A stretch of 40,788 nt of DNA from Azospirillaceae bacterium (GTDB taxonomy: Bacteria > Pseudomonadota > Alphaproteobacteria > Azospirillales > Azospirillaceae). Under the pieces are notes generated by a model. That model was not told where the DNA came from. It saw only the letters and a list, made by a program, of their open reading frames with translations, and did no database searches. Made by a program: the position numbers and the translations under genes. Positions within the stretch are counted from its first letter, which is position 1; every line of letters starts with the position of its first letter. Shown here piece after piece: positions 17,780 to 25,379 of the stretch. Location of the stretch: NCBI GenBank assembly GCA_031291675.1, contig JARLIO010000058.1:1-40788 (forward strand). The letters run 5' to 3'.

Positions 17780-19075
17780 ATGGCTGATGTTTTCCTCAGC
17801 TACAAGAAGGAGGATATTCGTGCGGCCGAGGCTGTTGTCGCCGGCTTGCGCGCTGCGGGCTTCAGCGTGTGGTGGGACGACAGCCTCACGCCGAAAACCG
17901 CGTGGGATGTCGCGTTGGAGCGCGAAATCGCCATGGCCGCAACGGTGGTCGTGTTGTGGACGCCGCGCTCGGTGCAATCGGACTGGGTCCGCACCGAAGC
18001 GCACTACGGCCAGGACCGCGGCAAGCTGATCCCGGTGATGCGTGAGGACTGTTCGATTCCGATTGCCTTCATGCTGAGGCAGACGATCAATCTCTGTCAC
18101 TGGAACGGGGAGCCTGACGACCGGCAATGGCGCAAGCTGTTGACCTGGGTGGCGGATCTGACAGGGACCAAGCCCGGCAATGCCAATATCCCGCAGGCCC
18201 TTGGTGCGGCACAGCCCAACCCGTTTCGCCGCGCGGTCGGCTATCTGTCGACGGGCGAGCCCATCGTCGATGGCATGCTGGTCAATGCCGCGACGCCCGC
18301 GGCGACGGTGTTTCGCGACGGCGAAACGCTGCCGGTGATGCGGATTGTTCCCAAGGGTGAATTTCTGCTGGGCTCGCCGCTGTCGGATCCCGATCGCGGG
18401 GCGGTCGAGGGGCCGCAAAAGCGCATCGAGATCCCCGCCCCCTTCGCAATGGGCGTGTTTCCCGTTTCAGGGGCGGAATATCAGGCGATCGCGGGCGCGC
18501 CGGCCGCTCCGATCGCCGCCGCGTCCGCAGGCAAAGCCCGGTTCGGCCGGTTCAAACAACCGCCCGCGGATCCCCTTGCGACATGGCAGCGCGGGGCTGA
18601 TCCCGCTTTGCCGGTGACACAGGTTTCTTTCGAAGACGCCCAGACTTTCGTCGCGCGACTGAGCGCGGCCAGCCACGAGGTCTATCGCCTCCCCTCGGAA
18701 GCCGAATGGGAATATGCCTGCCGGGCGGGTTCACGCAGTCGCTATTGCTTTGGCGACGTCATCGATGCCACCGTCGCCGCGTTCGGACGCTCGACCGGAC
18801 CGGTGAAACCGGGATCGTTCCCGCCCAATGCGTTCGGTCTGTACGATATGCATGGCAATGTCCGGGAATGGACCGCCGACCTGTGGCACGAATCCTATGA
18901 CGATGTGCCGTTGGATGGCAGCCCGGCCCTGGAAGGTCACGGATCGATGCGCGTGGTCCGTGGCGGTGGCTGGTGCGACGATGCCGTGTTGCTGCGTTCC
19001 GCGGCGCGGATGCGCGCCACCTATTCCAGCCGGGTTGACGCGGTCGGGTTTCGCGTGGTCCGGGTCCTGACGTGA
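17780..19075 (+). CDS. TIR domain fused to an FGE-sulfatase (SUMF1/C-type-lectin-fold) domain
   Basis: The 431-residue protein has no signal peptide or membrane segment. Residues 1-130 form a TIR_2 domain: DVFLSYKKED, WWDDSLTPKTAWDVALEREI, VVVLWTPRSVQSDWVRTE. Asp43, Glu47 or Glu49 could be the NADase-type acidic residue; I cannot decide by eye. Residues 180-431 are an FGE-sulfatase domain: LPVMRIVPKGEFLLGSP, YRLPSEAEWEYACRAG, FGLYDMHGNVREWTADLW, RVVRGGGWCDD and the GFRVVR end. True formylglycine-generating enzymes hold copper with two cysteines near the GGG/GGS motif; only Cys399 is seen, so oxidase activity is doubtful and a binding role is more likely. The ATG has GAGGA upstream. Such fusions occur in predicted immune and signalling proteins. 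The divergent M48-like gene is 173 bases away. Confidence 0.92.
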   Translation: MADVFLSYKKEDIRAAEAVVAGLRAAGFSVWWDDSLTPKTAWDVALEREIAMAATVVVLWTPRSVQSDWVRTEAHYGQDRGKLIPVMREDCSIPIAFMLRQTINLCHWNGEPDDRQWRKLLTWVADLTGTKPGNANIPQALGAAQPNPFRRAVGYLSTGEPIVDGMLVNAATPAATVFRDGETLPVMRIVPKGEFLLGSPLSDPDRGAVEGPQKRIEIPAPFAMGVFPVSGAEYQAIAGAPAAPIAAASAGKARFGRFKQPPADPLATWQRGADPALPVTQVSFEDAQTFVARLSAASHEVYRLPSEAEWEYACRAGSRSRYCFGDVIDATVAAFGRSTGPVKPGSFPPNAFGLYDMHGNVREWTADLWHESYDDVPLDGSPALEGHGSMRVVRGGGWCDDAVLLRSAARMRATYSSRVDAVGFRVVRVLT

Positions 19076-19176
19076 GCCGCTGAGCGCGGCATACCGGCCA
19101 TGGGAAACCGCCCTGCCGCGGCGTATGGTGGGGGCAATGGTTATTCCCCGGATATGGATTTTTTGCAGGATCGATC

Positions 19177-20016
19177 ATGTCAGAAACATCAGCCGCCGCG
19201 GCCCTTTGGGCCCGTTATCGCGCCGCCGAACCTTCGCCCTCCGCTGATCCGGCGACGTTGCCATGGAATGAGGTGCTGGCCACGGTGCTGGCGCACAAAT
19301 CAGTGCGCAGCTACCTGCCGACTCCGGTTCCGCCCGGCACGCTCGAGCTGCTGATCGCGGCGGCGCAATCGGCGGCGACATCCTCCAACCTTCAGGCCTG
19401 GAGCGTCGTGGCGGTCGAGGATCCGGAACGCAAGGGGCGCCTTTCCGAATTTACCGGCTCCCAGCGCCATGTCCGGGACTGCCCGTTGTTTCTGGTCTGG
19501 CTGGCGGATCTGGCGCGACTCGACCGAATCGGCAAGGATCATGGATCGCCGCTGGCCGGCCTGGACTATCTGGAAGTCCTGATCGTGGCGATTATCGACG
19601 CCGCGCTGGCCGCACAGAATGCGGTGGTGGCGCTGGAATCGCTGGGGCTCGGCGCGGTGTATGTCGGAGCGATCCGCAACAGGCCCGAGCAGGTCTCCGC
19701 CGAACTGGGTCTGCCCCCCCTGGTCATGCCGGTCTTCGGTCTTTGCGTCGGTTATCCCGACCCGGAGCATCCCGCCAGCGTCAAGCCGCGCCTGCCCCAG
19801 GGGGCGGTGCTGCACCGCGAACAATATTCCCTGGACGCCACGCGCCAGCCGATCGCCGATTACGACGCGATCCTGCAGGATTTCCAGCGTGAACAGGCGA
19901 TGAAGCCGCAGGGTTGGATCGATCTGGTGCGGGGCCGGCTGGAGACCGTCGCGGCGTTGAAGGGCCGTGACCGCCTGCGCGCGGCGTTGCAATCCCTGGG
20001 CTTCGCTTTGAAATAG
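19177..20016 (+). CDS. FMN-dependent nitroreductase, NfsA-like
   Basis: The 279-residue protein has the nitroreductase fold: HKSVRSYLP near the N-terminus (FMN phosphate contacts), AAQSAATSSNLQAWSVVAVEDPERKG, a central DAALAAQNAVVALESLGLGAVYVGAIRNRP, and GLCVGYPDPEHPASVKPRLP. The last block and the C-terminal part (REQY, YDAILQDF) are like NfsA/FRP-type flavin reductases, which reduce nitroaromatics or flavins with NAD(P)H. The ATG at 19177 is the only start close to the conserved region; its ribosome binding site is weak. The gene lies 101 bases after the TIR-FGE gene on the same strand and converges with trpF, 30 bases from its stop. A link to the TIR gene is not supported by sequence. Confidence 0.9.
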   Translation: MSETSAAAALWARYRAAEPSPSADPATLPWNEVLATVLAHKSVRSYLPTPVPPGTLELLIAAAQSAATSSNLQAWSVVAVEDPERKGRLSEFTGSQRHVRDCPLFLVWLADLARLDRIGKDHGSPLAGLDYLEVLIVAIIDAALAAQNAVVALESLGLGAVYVGAIRNRPEQVSAELGLPPLVMPVFGLCVGYPDPEHPASVKPRLPQGAVLHREQYSLDATRQPIADYDAILQDFQREQAMKPQGWIDLVRGRLETVAALKGRDRLRAALQSLGFALK

Positions 20017-20046
20017 CCGCAAGGGCGCGGGGGACCGGCCCGAAGG

Positions 20047-20679
20047 TTATGCCGCCGCCAGAAAGCGGCGGATCCGTTCGGGATCCTTGTGCCCCGGCCG
20101 ATCCTCGACCCCGGAGGAGACATCGACGGCGGTCGCGCCGGAAATCGCCAGCGCGGCCGCCAGATTGTCGCTGTTGAGACCGCCCGACAGCATCCAGGGC
20201 CGGGTCCAGGTCCGCCCTGCCAGGATCGACCAGTCGAAGGCCACGCCGTTTCCGCCGGGCAGTGCTGCCGCGGCGGTGTGTTTGGCATCGAACAGCAGGC
20301 GGTCGGCGACGCTCAGATAGGGATCGACGATCGCCAGGTCGGCGGCGGTCGCGATCTTGATCGCCTTCATCACCGGGATGTCGAACCGGCTCCGGATGTC
20401 TCGGGTGCGCGCCGGGCTTTCGTTGCCGTGGAGCTGCAACAGGTCGAGCGGGACCTGGGAAACCACATGCTCCAGGAAGGCATCATCGGCATCGACGAAC
20501 AGCCCCACCGTTCGGACGAGGGTGGGCACCTGGCGCGCGAATTCCGCGGCCAACGCCGGGACCACGGCCCGCGGGGATCGCGGATAGAACACGAACCCGA
20601 CATAGCGGGCACCGCCCGCGACCGCGGCGGCCAGGGCCACCGGATCATTGATGCCGCAGATCTTGACCGCGATCCTCAT
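20047..20679 (-). CDS. trpF: Phosphoribosylanthranilate isomerase
   Basis: The 210-residue TIM-barrel protein has the TrpF motifs VKICGINDP (Cys8 catalytic), ARYVGFVFYPRSPRAV, GLFVDAD, LQLHGNESP, LFDAKH (catalytic Asp), WMLSGGLNSDN and AVDVSSGVEDRPGHKDPERI. It converts N-(5-phosphoribosyl)anthranilate to the carboxyphenylamino-deoxyribulose phosphate in tryptophan synthesis. The ATG overlaps the pyrF stop by four bases, giving translational coupling. In many alphaproteobacteria trpB and trpA follow; here the next gene is a convergent nitroreductase, so trpBA must be elsewhere. Confidence 0.97.
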   Translation of the reverse strand: MRIAVKICGINDPVALAAAVAGGARYVGFVFYPRSPRAVVPALAAEFARQVPTLVRTVGLFVDADDAFLEHVVSQVPLDLLQLHGNESPARTRDIRSRFDIPVMKAIKIATAADLAIVDPYLSVADRLLFDAKHTAAAALPGGNGVAFDWSILAGRTWTRPWMLSGGLNSDNLAAALAISGATAVDVSSGVEDRPGHKDPERIRRFLAAA

Positions 20680-21419
20680 GGGGTGTCGTCCGGCCGGGCG
20701 GTGTGCGGCAGTGCCAGGCTGGCCGCAATCTCGCGGGCGGCCTGCGCCGGATCGGCCGCGTCCAGGATCGGCCGTCCGATCACCAGATGGGTCGCGCCCT
20801 GATCCAGGGCCTGGCGTGGTGTCATGACGCGTTTCTGGTCGCCCACGGCGCTGCCCGCCGGCCGGATCCCCGGAACCATCAGCACGAAGTCAGGCCCGCA
20901 CTGGGCACGAAGCCGGGCGACCTCCTGGGGGGCGCAGACCACGCCATCGACACCGGCGCGCTGGGCCAGATCGGCCAACCGTGCGACCTGATCGGCGATC
21001 GGCCCGCGTTGGCCGATCGCGTCCAGGCCCGGTTCATCCAGCGAGGTCAGAACCGTGACCGCCAGCAGGCGCGGCCGCGCCGGGACCGCGGCGGCGGCGC
21101 GCATCATGTCGAGGCCGCCGGCGGCATGGATGGTCAGGAACGCCGGTGACAGGGCGGCCGCGGCGCGGACCGCGCCGGCGACGGTGTTGGGGATGTCGTG
21201 GAGCTTGAGGTCGAGGAACAGCGGCAGGTCGATCCCGTCCAGGACGCGGCGAATGCCCGAGGGGCCCTGGGCGGTAAAAAATTCCAGTCCCAGCTTGATA
21301 CCGCCGACGCTGCCGCCGACCAGGTCGACAATCTGCCGGGCGCGGGCGATCTCGGTGGTGTCGACCGAAACAAAGATCGGGTTGGACGGGAGCGCGGTTT
21401 GGGGCACCATCTCGGGCAT
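20676..21419 (-). CDS. pyrF: Orotidine 5'-phosphate decarboxylase
   Basis: The 247-residue protein has the OMP decarboxylase signature FLDLKLHDIPNTV (the Lys and Asp of the active-site array), preceded by FVSVDTTEIARA and GGIKLGLEFF. It ends with LMVPGIRPAGSAVGDQKRVMTPRQAL and THLVIGRPILDA for phosphate binding. It makes UMP in pyrimidine synthesis. The ATG at 21419 is chosen because MPEMVPQTALPSNPIFVSVD is the usual start; the frame is open for over 100 codons upstream but that part looks noncoding. It is coupled to trpF by a four-base overlap. It is divergent from the GST gene, with 227 bases between the starts. Confidence 0.97.
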   Translation of the reverse strand: MPEMVPQTALPSNPIFVSVDTTEIARARQIVDLVGGSVGGIKLGLEFFTAQGPSGIRRVLDGIDLPLFLDLKLHDIPNTVAGAVRAAAALSPAFLTIHAAGGLDMMRAAAAVPARPRLLAVTVLTSLDEPGLDAIGQRGPIADQVARLADLAQRAGVDGVVCAPQEVARLRAQCGPDFVLMVPGIRPAGSAVGDQKRVMTPRQALDQGATHLVIGRPILDAADPAQAAREIAASLALPHTARPDDTP

Positions 21420-21646
21420 TGGTCCAGCTTCTTCCTGATTGATCCTGATTGATCCGGGGGTCCGGCCAATCCGCCGGCGCATCGGCTGCTGTGACGCGGG
21501 CCCCGATTCTGTCGCGTTTGTCGTCGGGCGCCAAGCACCGTTGTGCGACCGGGTCGGAAAATCGGTCGGCGCCGATCGCGTGGACGGCGCGGGCCTGGCG
21601 GCGCTATTGCTGGACATCGACCACACGGTCTGGAGGAACTCCCGAA

Positions 21647-22348
21647 ATGTCAGACTATGACCTCTACTATTGGTCCGTGCCCTTCCGCGGTCAGTTCGTG
21701 CGCGCGGTCCTGGCCTATGCCGGAAAAACCTGGACTGAGGCCGGGGACGCCGCAATCGCCGCGTTGATGGACGGGCCGGTGACGCAGATGCCGGTTCCGT
21801 TCATGGGACCGCCAATGCTGATCGACAAAAAGGCCGACTTCGCCGTCGCCCAGATGCCCGCGATTGTCCTCTATCTGGGCGAAACGCTTGACCTCATGCC
21901 CAAGACACCGGTCCTGCGCGCCCTGACCCTGAAGGTCGTCAACGACGCCAACGACGTGATCGACGAGATCACGCTGGATGGCGGTCGCGAGATGTGGACG
22001 GAAGAACGCTGGCAGGACTTCGTTCCCCGCCTGAAGAGGTGGATGTCATTTTGGGAGGAGACCGGCCGCAGCCACGGCTTGACGGCAGAGTCCGGCTTCC
22101 TGCTCGGCGGCGCGGCGCCGGGCGTCGCCGACATCGTGACCGCGACGCTGTGGTCGACCATGGCCGACCGCTTCAGCAAGATCGCGGCGATCCTTGAGGA
22201 CGTCGCGCCCATGACAGCCGCCCTGACGCGGCGGGTTGCTGAGCTGCCGCCGCTGGCCAGGCTGGCCGCCCAGGCGCGGCACGACTATGGCGACAGCTAT
22301 TGCGGTGGGCAGATCGGCGCCGCGCTGCGCAAGGTTTTGGACGCTTAA
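21647..22348 (+). CDS. Glutathione S-transferase family protein
   Basis: A 233-residue protein with a thioredoxin-fold N-domain (DLYYWSVPFRGQFVRAVLAYAG, then MPVPFMGPPMLIDKKADFAVAQMPAIVLYLG) and an all-helical C-domain (WQDFVPRLKRWMSFWEETG, GGAAPGVADIVTATLWSTMADRF). The Q-M-P-A-I block corresponds to the glutathione-binding E/Q-S segment of GSTs. The Tyr/Ser near the N-terminus (YYWS) could be the catalytic residue. The class and substrate cannot be told. The ATG at 21647 has GGAGGA upstream. The reading frame is open further upstream but lies in the pyrF promoter region. Confidence 0.9.
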   Translation: MSDYDLYYWSVPFRGQFVRAVLAYAGKTWTEAGDAAIAALMDGPVTQMPVPFMGPPMLIDKKADFAVAQMPAIVLYLGETLDLMPKTPVLRALTLKVVNDANDVIDEITLDGGREMWTEERWQDFVPRLKRWMSFWEETGRSHGLTAESGFLLGGAAPGVADIVTATLWSTMADRFSKIAAILEDVAPMTAALTRRVAELPPLARLAAQARHDYGDSYCGGQIGAALRKVLDA

Positions 22349-22421
22349 TTTCTGATTTTTCTTTCCGCTGGATGAGGGAGCCGCCGCTCAATGAGCGGGC
22401 CTCTTCTCTCTTTGACCGTGG

Positions 22422-22829
22422 TCAGTCCGCAACACGAAACGGATTGACGATTCGCAGCCCCTCGTCGAACGCCATGCCATGCTGCAGATCCTCCGACCAT
22501 AGCGTATCGCAATCGGCTTGGAGGGCCGAAGCAACGATCATCGCGTCGTAGGTGGAAAGATTGTAGCGTTCGGCCAGCGCGAGCCCGGTCTCGTGGGTCT
22601 CGATGGTGATCGGTTGGACGGTCAGCAGGCGGCGCAGCACAGACAGAAAGTGGCGCGTGTCTGGCCACGCCATCCGCATCTTGCGGCGCGCGACATTGGT
22701 CAGTTCGTTCAGGACTTGTACGCTGATCACGCCACCGTTGCCGATGATCGCCTCCGCACGATCCGCCTTCACGGGGTCGCCGGATGCGATATAGACGAGG
22801 ACGTTGGTATCGAAGAAGCTAGCGGGCAT
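22422..22829 (-). CDS. vapC: VapC-type PIN-domain RNase toxin
   Basis: The 135-residue protein has a PIN domain. The acidic residues sit in [14 protein letters not shown] (first Asp), VLNELTNV (Glu), STYDAMIVASAL (Asp) and LWSEDLQHG (Asp). PIN toxins cut tRNA or rRNA when released from the antitoxin. The ATG at 22829 is inside the vapB 3' end (11-base overlap), giving coupling; it begins MPASFFDTN. All expected active-site residues are present, so the toxin looks intact. A truncated copy of its first 31 residues is found at 733-825. Confidence 0.95.
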   Translation of the reverse strand: MPASFFDTNVLVYIASGDPVKADRAEAIIGNGGVISVQVLNELTNVARRKMRMAWPDTRHFLSVLRRLLTVQPITIETHETGLALAERYNLSTYDAMIVASALQADCDTLWSEDLQHGMAFDEGLRIVNPFRVAD

Positions 22830-23061
22830 TTGCCTCATCCCGGTCGAACTTGAAATCGGGCGGCAGGCGACCGCGGAAGACGCGCAGCCGCTTCAGCAAT
22901 TCATCGCGGCCCGGCTTGCGCGCGACGCCGAGATCCCGCAGATCGGCGACATGGATTTCGATTTCGTCGCCTTCCTTAAGTTCAAGCGCTTCGACCACGA
23001 CGGCGGGGAGGCGAACCGCGAGGCTGTTGCCCCATTTGGCGACCTGCATGTCATTTACCAT
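22819..23061 (-). CDS. vapB: VapB antitoxin, SpoVT-AbrB fold
   Basis: The 80-residue protein has an N-terminal AbrB/MazE-type DNA-binding domain (MQVAKWGNSLAVRLPAVVVEAL and KEGDEIEIHV). A charged C-terminal tail ([19 protein letters not shown] and [10 protein letters not shown]) would bind the PIN toxin. Two starts are possible: ATG at 23061, and ATG at 23049, which begins exactly at the family start MQVAKWGN; neither has a strong ribosome binding site. A perfect inverted repeat lies directly upstream. The C-terminal half has a decayed paralogue at 600-743. Confidence 0.93.
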   Translation of the reverse strand: MVNDMQVAKWGNSLAVRLPAVVVEALELKEGDEIEIHVADLRDLGVARKPGRDELLKRLRVFRGRLPPDFKFDRDEANAR

Positions 23062-23065
23062 TCGA

Positions 23066-23112
23066 TGGATATACGCTACCGGAAGTGTATATCCAGTCAG
23101 GACTCAGATCAA
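23066..23112 (-). promoter_or_regulatory. vapBC promoter with a perfect 9-bp inverted-repeat operator
   Basis: TGGATATAC (23066-23074) and GTATATCCA (23087-23095) form a perfect inverted repeat with a 12-base spacer, starting five bases upstream of the first vapB ATG. Read on the minus strand, a TATACA (-10, at 23091-23086) lies inside the right arm, and TTGATC at 23112-23107 is a -35 candidate at a short 15-base spacing. VapBC complexes commonly bind such repeats to repress their own operon. The truncated vapBC copy at 600-825 has lost this region. Confidence 0.6.
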
Positions 23113-23394
23113 GGGCGGAGCATCGAGGGCTTTGCGCCCCTGTAGGCCCTGGGGTTGGCTGGCGCTTCAGCTGTGGACATTCGCCCGGGCCTCGATCGCA
23201 GTCATCCGCCGTTTCGGTGTGCCGCGTTCTGGAGGAACAGATTGGCAGCTTCCACTACGTGTGTGCGTATGAGTTCCGGCCCCATTGTCGACTTGAAGTT
23301 GCGTCCTGAGCTATGATTGCCAACCTCATCATCTTTTGCCATCTTCTACAAGCGGCCCTACTCAAAGGCCCATTTGAGGCGGAGGCGGCGTCGC
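23113..23394. other. Intergenic stretch between vapBC and the VOC gene
   Basis: I see no gene here with family resemblance. The short open frames on the plus strand have no ribosome binding sites or conserved motifs. The last 120 bases are less GC-rich than the surroundings, as is the VOC gene that follows. A GGAGG at about 23381-23385 serves the VOC start. Confidence 0.3.
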
Positions 23395-23790
23395 GTGCTT
23401 TCACATACGACCGTGGGCGTGTCAGACACCCAACGCGCTTTGGAATTTTACGGGCCAATCATGGAAGCGTTAGGCTTGACGCTCAAATTCTCCGAGCCGC
23501 GATGGGCGGGTTGGAAGCACCCTAACGCAGACAGGCCGCTCTTCATCATCACGCAGCCCTTTGATGGTCAAGCCGCGACGTCCGGCAACGGACAGATGAT
23601 TGCGTTGCTGGCCAGCAGCCGTTCCCTCGTCGACCATTGCCATGCGGTGGCATTAGAACATGGTGGCAGTGACGAGGGTAAACCCGCTCTACGGCCCGCG
23701 TATCATCCAGACTACTATGGGGCGTATTTTCGTGACCCGGACGGCAACAAACTTTGTGTCTGCTGTCATGATCCTGAGGCGACTTCGTGA
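23395..23790 (+). CDS. VOC-superfamily (glyoxalase-like) protein
   Basis: The 131-residue protein has the one-module VOC pattern: HTTVGVSDTQRALEFYGPIMEALGL at the start, PLFIITQPFDG in the middle and YYGAYFRDPDGNKLCVCCH at the end. His5 and a residue in the C-terminal strands would be metal ligands. Single-module proteins of this kind act as dimers in lyase, dioxygenase or drug-binding reactions; the substrate is unknown. I chose the GTG at 23395 because it gives the family start (VLSHTTVGV) and has GGAGG about nine bases upstream; the ATG at 23317 would add 26 non-conserved residues with six arginines in a row. The gene's GC content appears lower than that of its neighbours, which may mean transfer. 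Confidence 0.88.
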   Translation: MLSHTTVGVSDTQRALEFYGPIMEALGLTLKFSEPRWAGWKHPNADRPLFIITQPFDGQAATSGNGQMIALLASSRSLVDHCHAVALEHGGSDEGKPALRPAYHPDYYGAYFRDPDGNKLCVCCHDPEATS

Positions 23791-23878
23791 ACGTCCGATT
23801 TGGCCGCGTGCTCGCCTGACAGCGGATAGTCCGCGATCCACCCCTTGCCGAAACTCAAGCTGAGATACGCCCGGTCCG

Positions 23879-24832
23879 TCAGCCCATGACAGCCGCGCGC
23901 TCCAACGCCAACTCGGCCGCCGCGAGGTCTTCGAGCGCGGTTCCGACCGACTTGAACAGGGTGATTTCCTCTGCCGTGGCCCGGCCCTTGACCCGGCTCC
24001 GCGTCAGGTCGAACAGGTCGCCGACAATGCCGTCGGGTGTCAGTGCGCCGCTGGCCAGGGGTTGGACGATGTCACCGGCCTCGGCCATGGCGCCGGCGCG
24101 GGTGTCGACGAAGACCCGGGCGCGCCGGATCGCCACGTCGTCGGCCTCGCGCATCGCCGGCGTGAAGCCGCCGACCAGATCAAGGTGACACCCGGGCCGC
24201 AGCCAATGTCCCTGGATCAGGGGCGTGCGGGCCAGGGTGGCGCAGGTGATGATATCGGCCCAGGCCGCCGCGGCTTCCAGGTCGGCGGTACTCTCAACCG
24301 CGACGCCCGGGCGTTCGGCGGCCAGTCGCGTCGCCAGCGCTGCTGCCCGCAGCGGATCACGACCCCAGACCCGAATCGCCCGGATCGGGCGCCGGCCACT
24401 GTGGGCCAGGGCCAGGTGCGGCGCCAGACCGCCGGTGCCGACGACGAGCAGTCGGCTGGCGTCGTCGCGCGCCAGATGGTCAGCGGCCAGCAGCGACGCC
24501 GCGGCGGTGCGTCGGACCGTCAGGGCCGGGCCATCGAGTTGCGCCAGCGGCATCCCCGTCGTCGCGTCCAGCAACAGGACGATTCCAACGACGGAAGGCA
24601 GATGGCGCGCCGGATTGTCGGGAAAGACACTGACAATCTTGATGCCGATATGGCCGCCGCTGTGCCACGCCGGCATGATCAGCAGGGTTCCGGGGCTGCC
24701 GTCCGGGGTCGGGATCGTGAAGTGACTCCGCACCGGGACATCGCTGTCAGCCCGGAAAGCCTCGCGCAGCCGGTCCGCCAGATCGTTGTAGCCCAACACC
24801 CGGTCGATCGTCGCGGCGTCGATCAAATGCAT
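23879..24832 (-). CDS. Ornithine cyclodeaminase / mu-crystallin family protein
   Basis: The 317-residue protein matches the family: PVRSHFTIPTPDGSPGTLLIMPAW, GIKIVSVFPDNPARHLPSVVGIVLLLDATTG, RRTAAASLLAADHLAR, the Rossmann motif LLVVGTGGLAPHLALAH, VWGRDPLRA, ADIITCATLARTPLIQG and HLDLVGGFTPAMREADD. Members deaminate ornithine to proline or reduce imino acids or ketimines with NAD(P)H. The substrate here is not determinable by eye. The ATG at 24832 is preferred over a TTG one codon upstream. It sits four bases after the lapA stop and is probably cotranscribed with it. Confidence 0.94.
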   Translation of the reverse strand: MHLIDAATIDRVLGYNDLADRLREAFRADSDVPVRSHFTIPTPDGSPGTLLIMPAWHSGGHIGIKIVSVFPDNPARHLPSVVGIVLLLDATTGMPLAQLDGPALTVRRTAAASLLAADHLARDDASRLLVVGTGGLAPHLALAHSGRRPIRAIRVWGRDPLRAAALATRLAAERPGVAVESTADLEAAAAWADIITCATLARTPLIQGHWLRPGCHLDLVGGFTPAMREADDVAIRRARVFVDTRAGAMAEAGDIVQPLASGALTPDGIVGDLFDLTRSRVKGRATAEEITLFKSVGTALEDLAAAELALERAAVMG

Positions 24833-24835
24833 CAA

Positions 24836-25186
24836 TCAGGCCGCCGTCCGGTCTTCCGTCAGCGTCCGTGCCGCATTCTGGCCGGCGATCCGACGTTCGG
24901 CCGCCTCGGCGCGGGCCTTCCAGTCAACCACCTCGCGTTCCAGCCGGTCGGCGCGACGGCGGTCGAACCGACCGGTCCGGCGCCGCGGCGCGCCCGAAAT
25001 ATGGGCGACGATACCGCCGCCGACAAAGCCGACAAACAGGGTGACCAGGGCCACCAGATAGAGCGGCGTTTCAACCGTAAAGGGTATCGGCCACAAGGTC
25101 AGGGTCACCGCGGCCCGATTCGACAGCGCAAACGAGACCGCGATCACCGCGATCGGCAGGGTTATGATCCAGGAAAGGTAACGCAC
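24836..25186 (-). CDS. lapA: LapA-domain (DUF1049) inner-membrane protein
   Basis: The 116-residue protein has two membrane helices. The first, LSWIITLPIAVIAVSFALSN, is followed by the LapA motif RAAVTLTLWPIPF. The second, LYLVALVTLFVGFVGGGIVAHI, is followed by a basic, coiled-coil-prone cytoplasmic tail (RADRLEREVVDWKARAEAAERR). In E. coli LapA works with LapB in controlling lipopolysaccharide synthesis; the equivalence is inferred. The GTG at 25186 (VRYLSWI) is chosen because GGAGGAG lies upstream at a good distance; an ATG ten codons earlier is possible. It follows the ihfB region, the usual place for this family in alphaproteobacteria. Confidence 0.85.
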   Translation of the reverse strand: MRYLSWIITLPIAVIAVSFALSNRAAVTLTLWPIPFTVETPLYLVALVTLFVGFVGGGIVAHISGAPRRRTGRFDRRRADRLEREVVDWKARAEAAERRIAGQNAARTLTEDRTAA

Positions 25187-25289
25187 GCTCGGACTCCTCC
25201 AGCCGTTCCATCGCACCGACTTTGGCGGTGAAGGCCGGGCTGTACAAGAAAAACAGGTTGCGATGTCGGGGTTCGGCTGATGGCCGGTG

Positions 25290-25311
25290 GGGCGGGCCTC
25301 CGTGCCCGCCC
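25290..25311. repeat. GC-rich 8-bp-arm palindrome
   Basis: GGGCGGGC (25290-25297) and GCCCGCCC (25304-25311) form a perfect stem with a six-base loop (CTCCGT). No T-run follows on either strand, so it is a poor intrinsic terminator. It may be a dispersed repetitive extragenic palindrome or the transcript end of ihfB. Confidence 0.5.
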
Positions 25312-25379
25312 TTTACGAGCCTAGAGGGGAGGCGCTTCATCGCAGATTGGTCCTCGGGGGGCTCGTCATCGAATTTGCG

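Noticed and set aside
18315-19075. Diversity-generating retroelement target in the FGE domain
   Set aside because: FGE/C-type-lectin domains are common targets of these elements, but no reverse transcriptase, template repeat or Avd-like gene is visible in the window.
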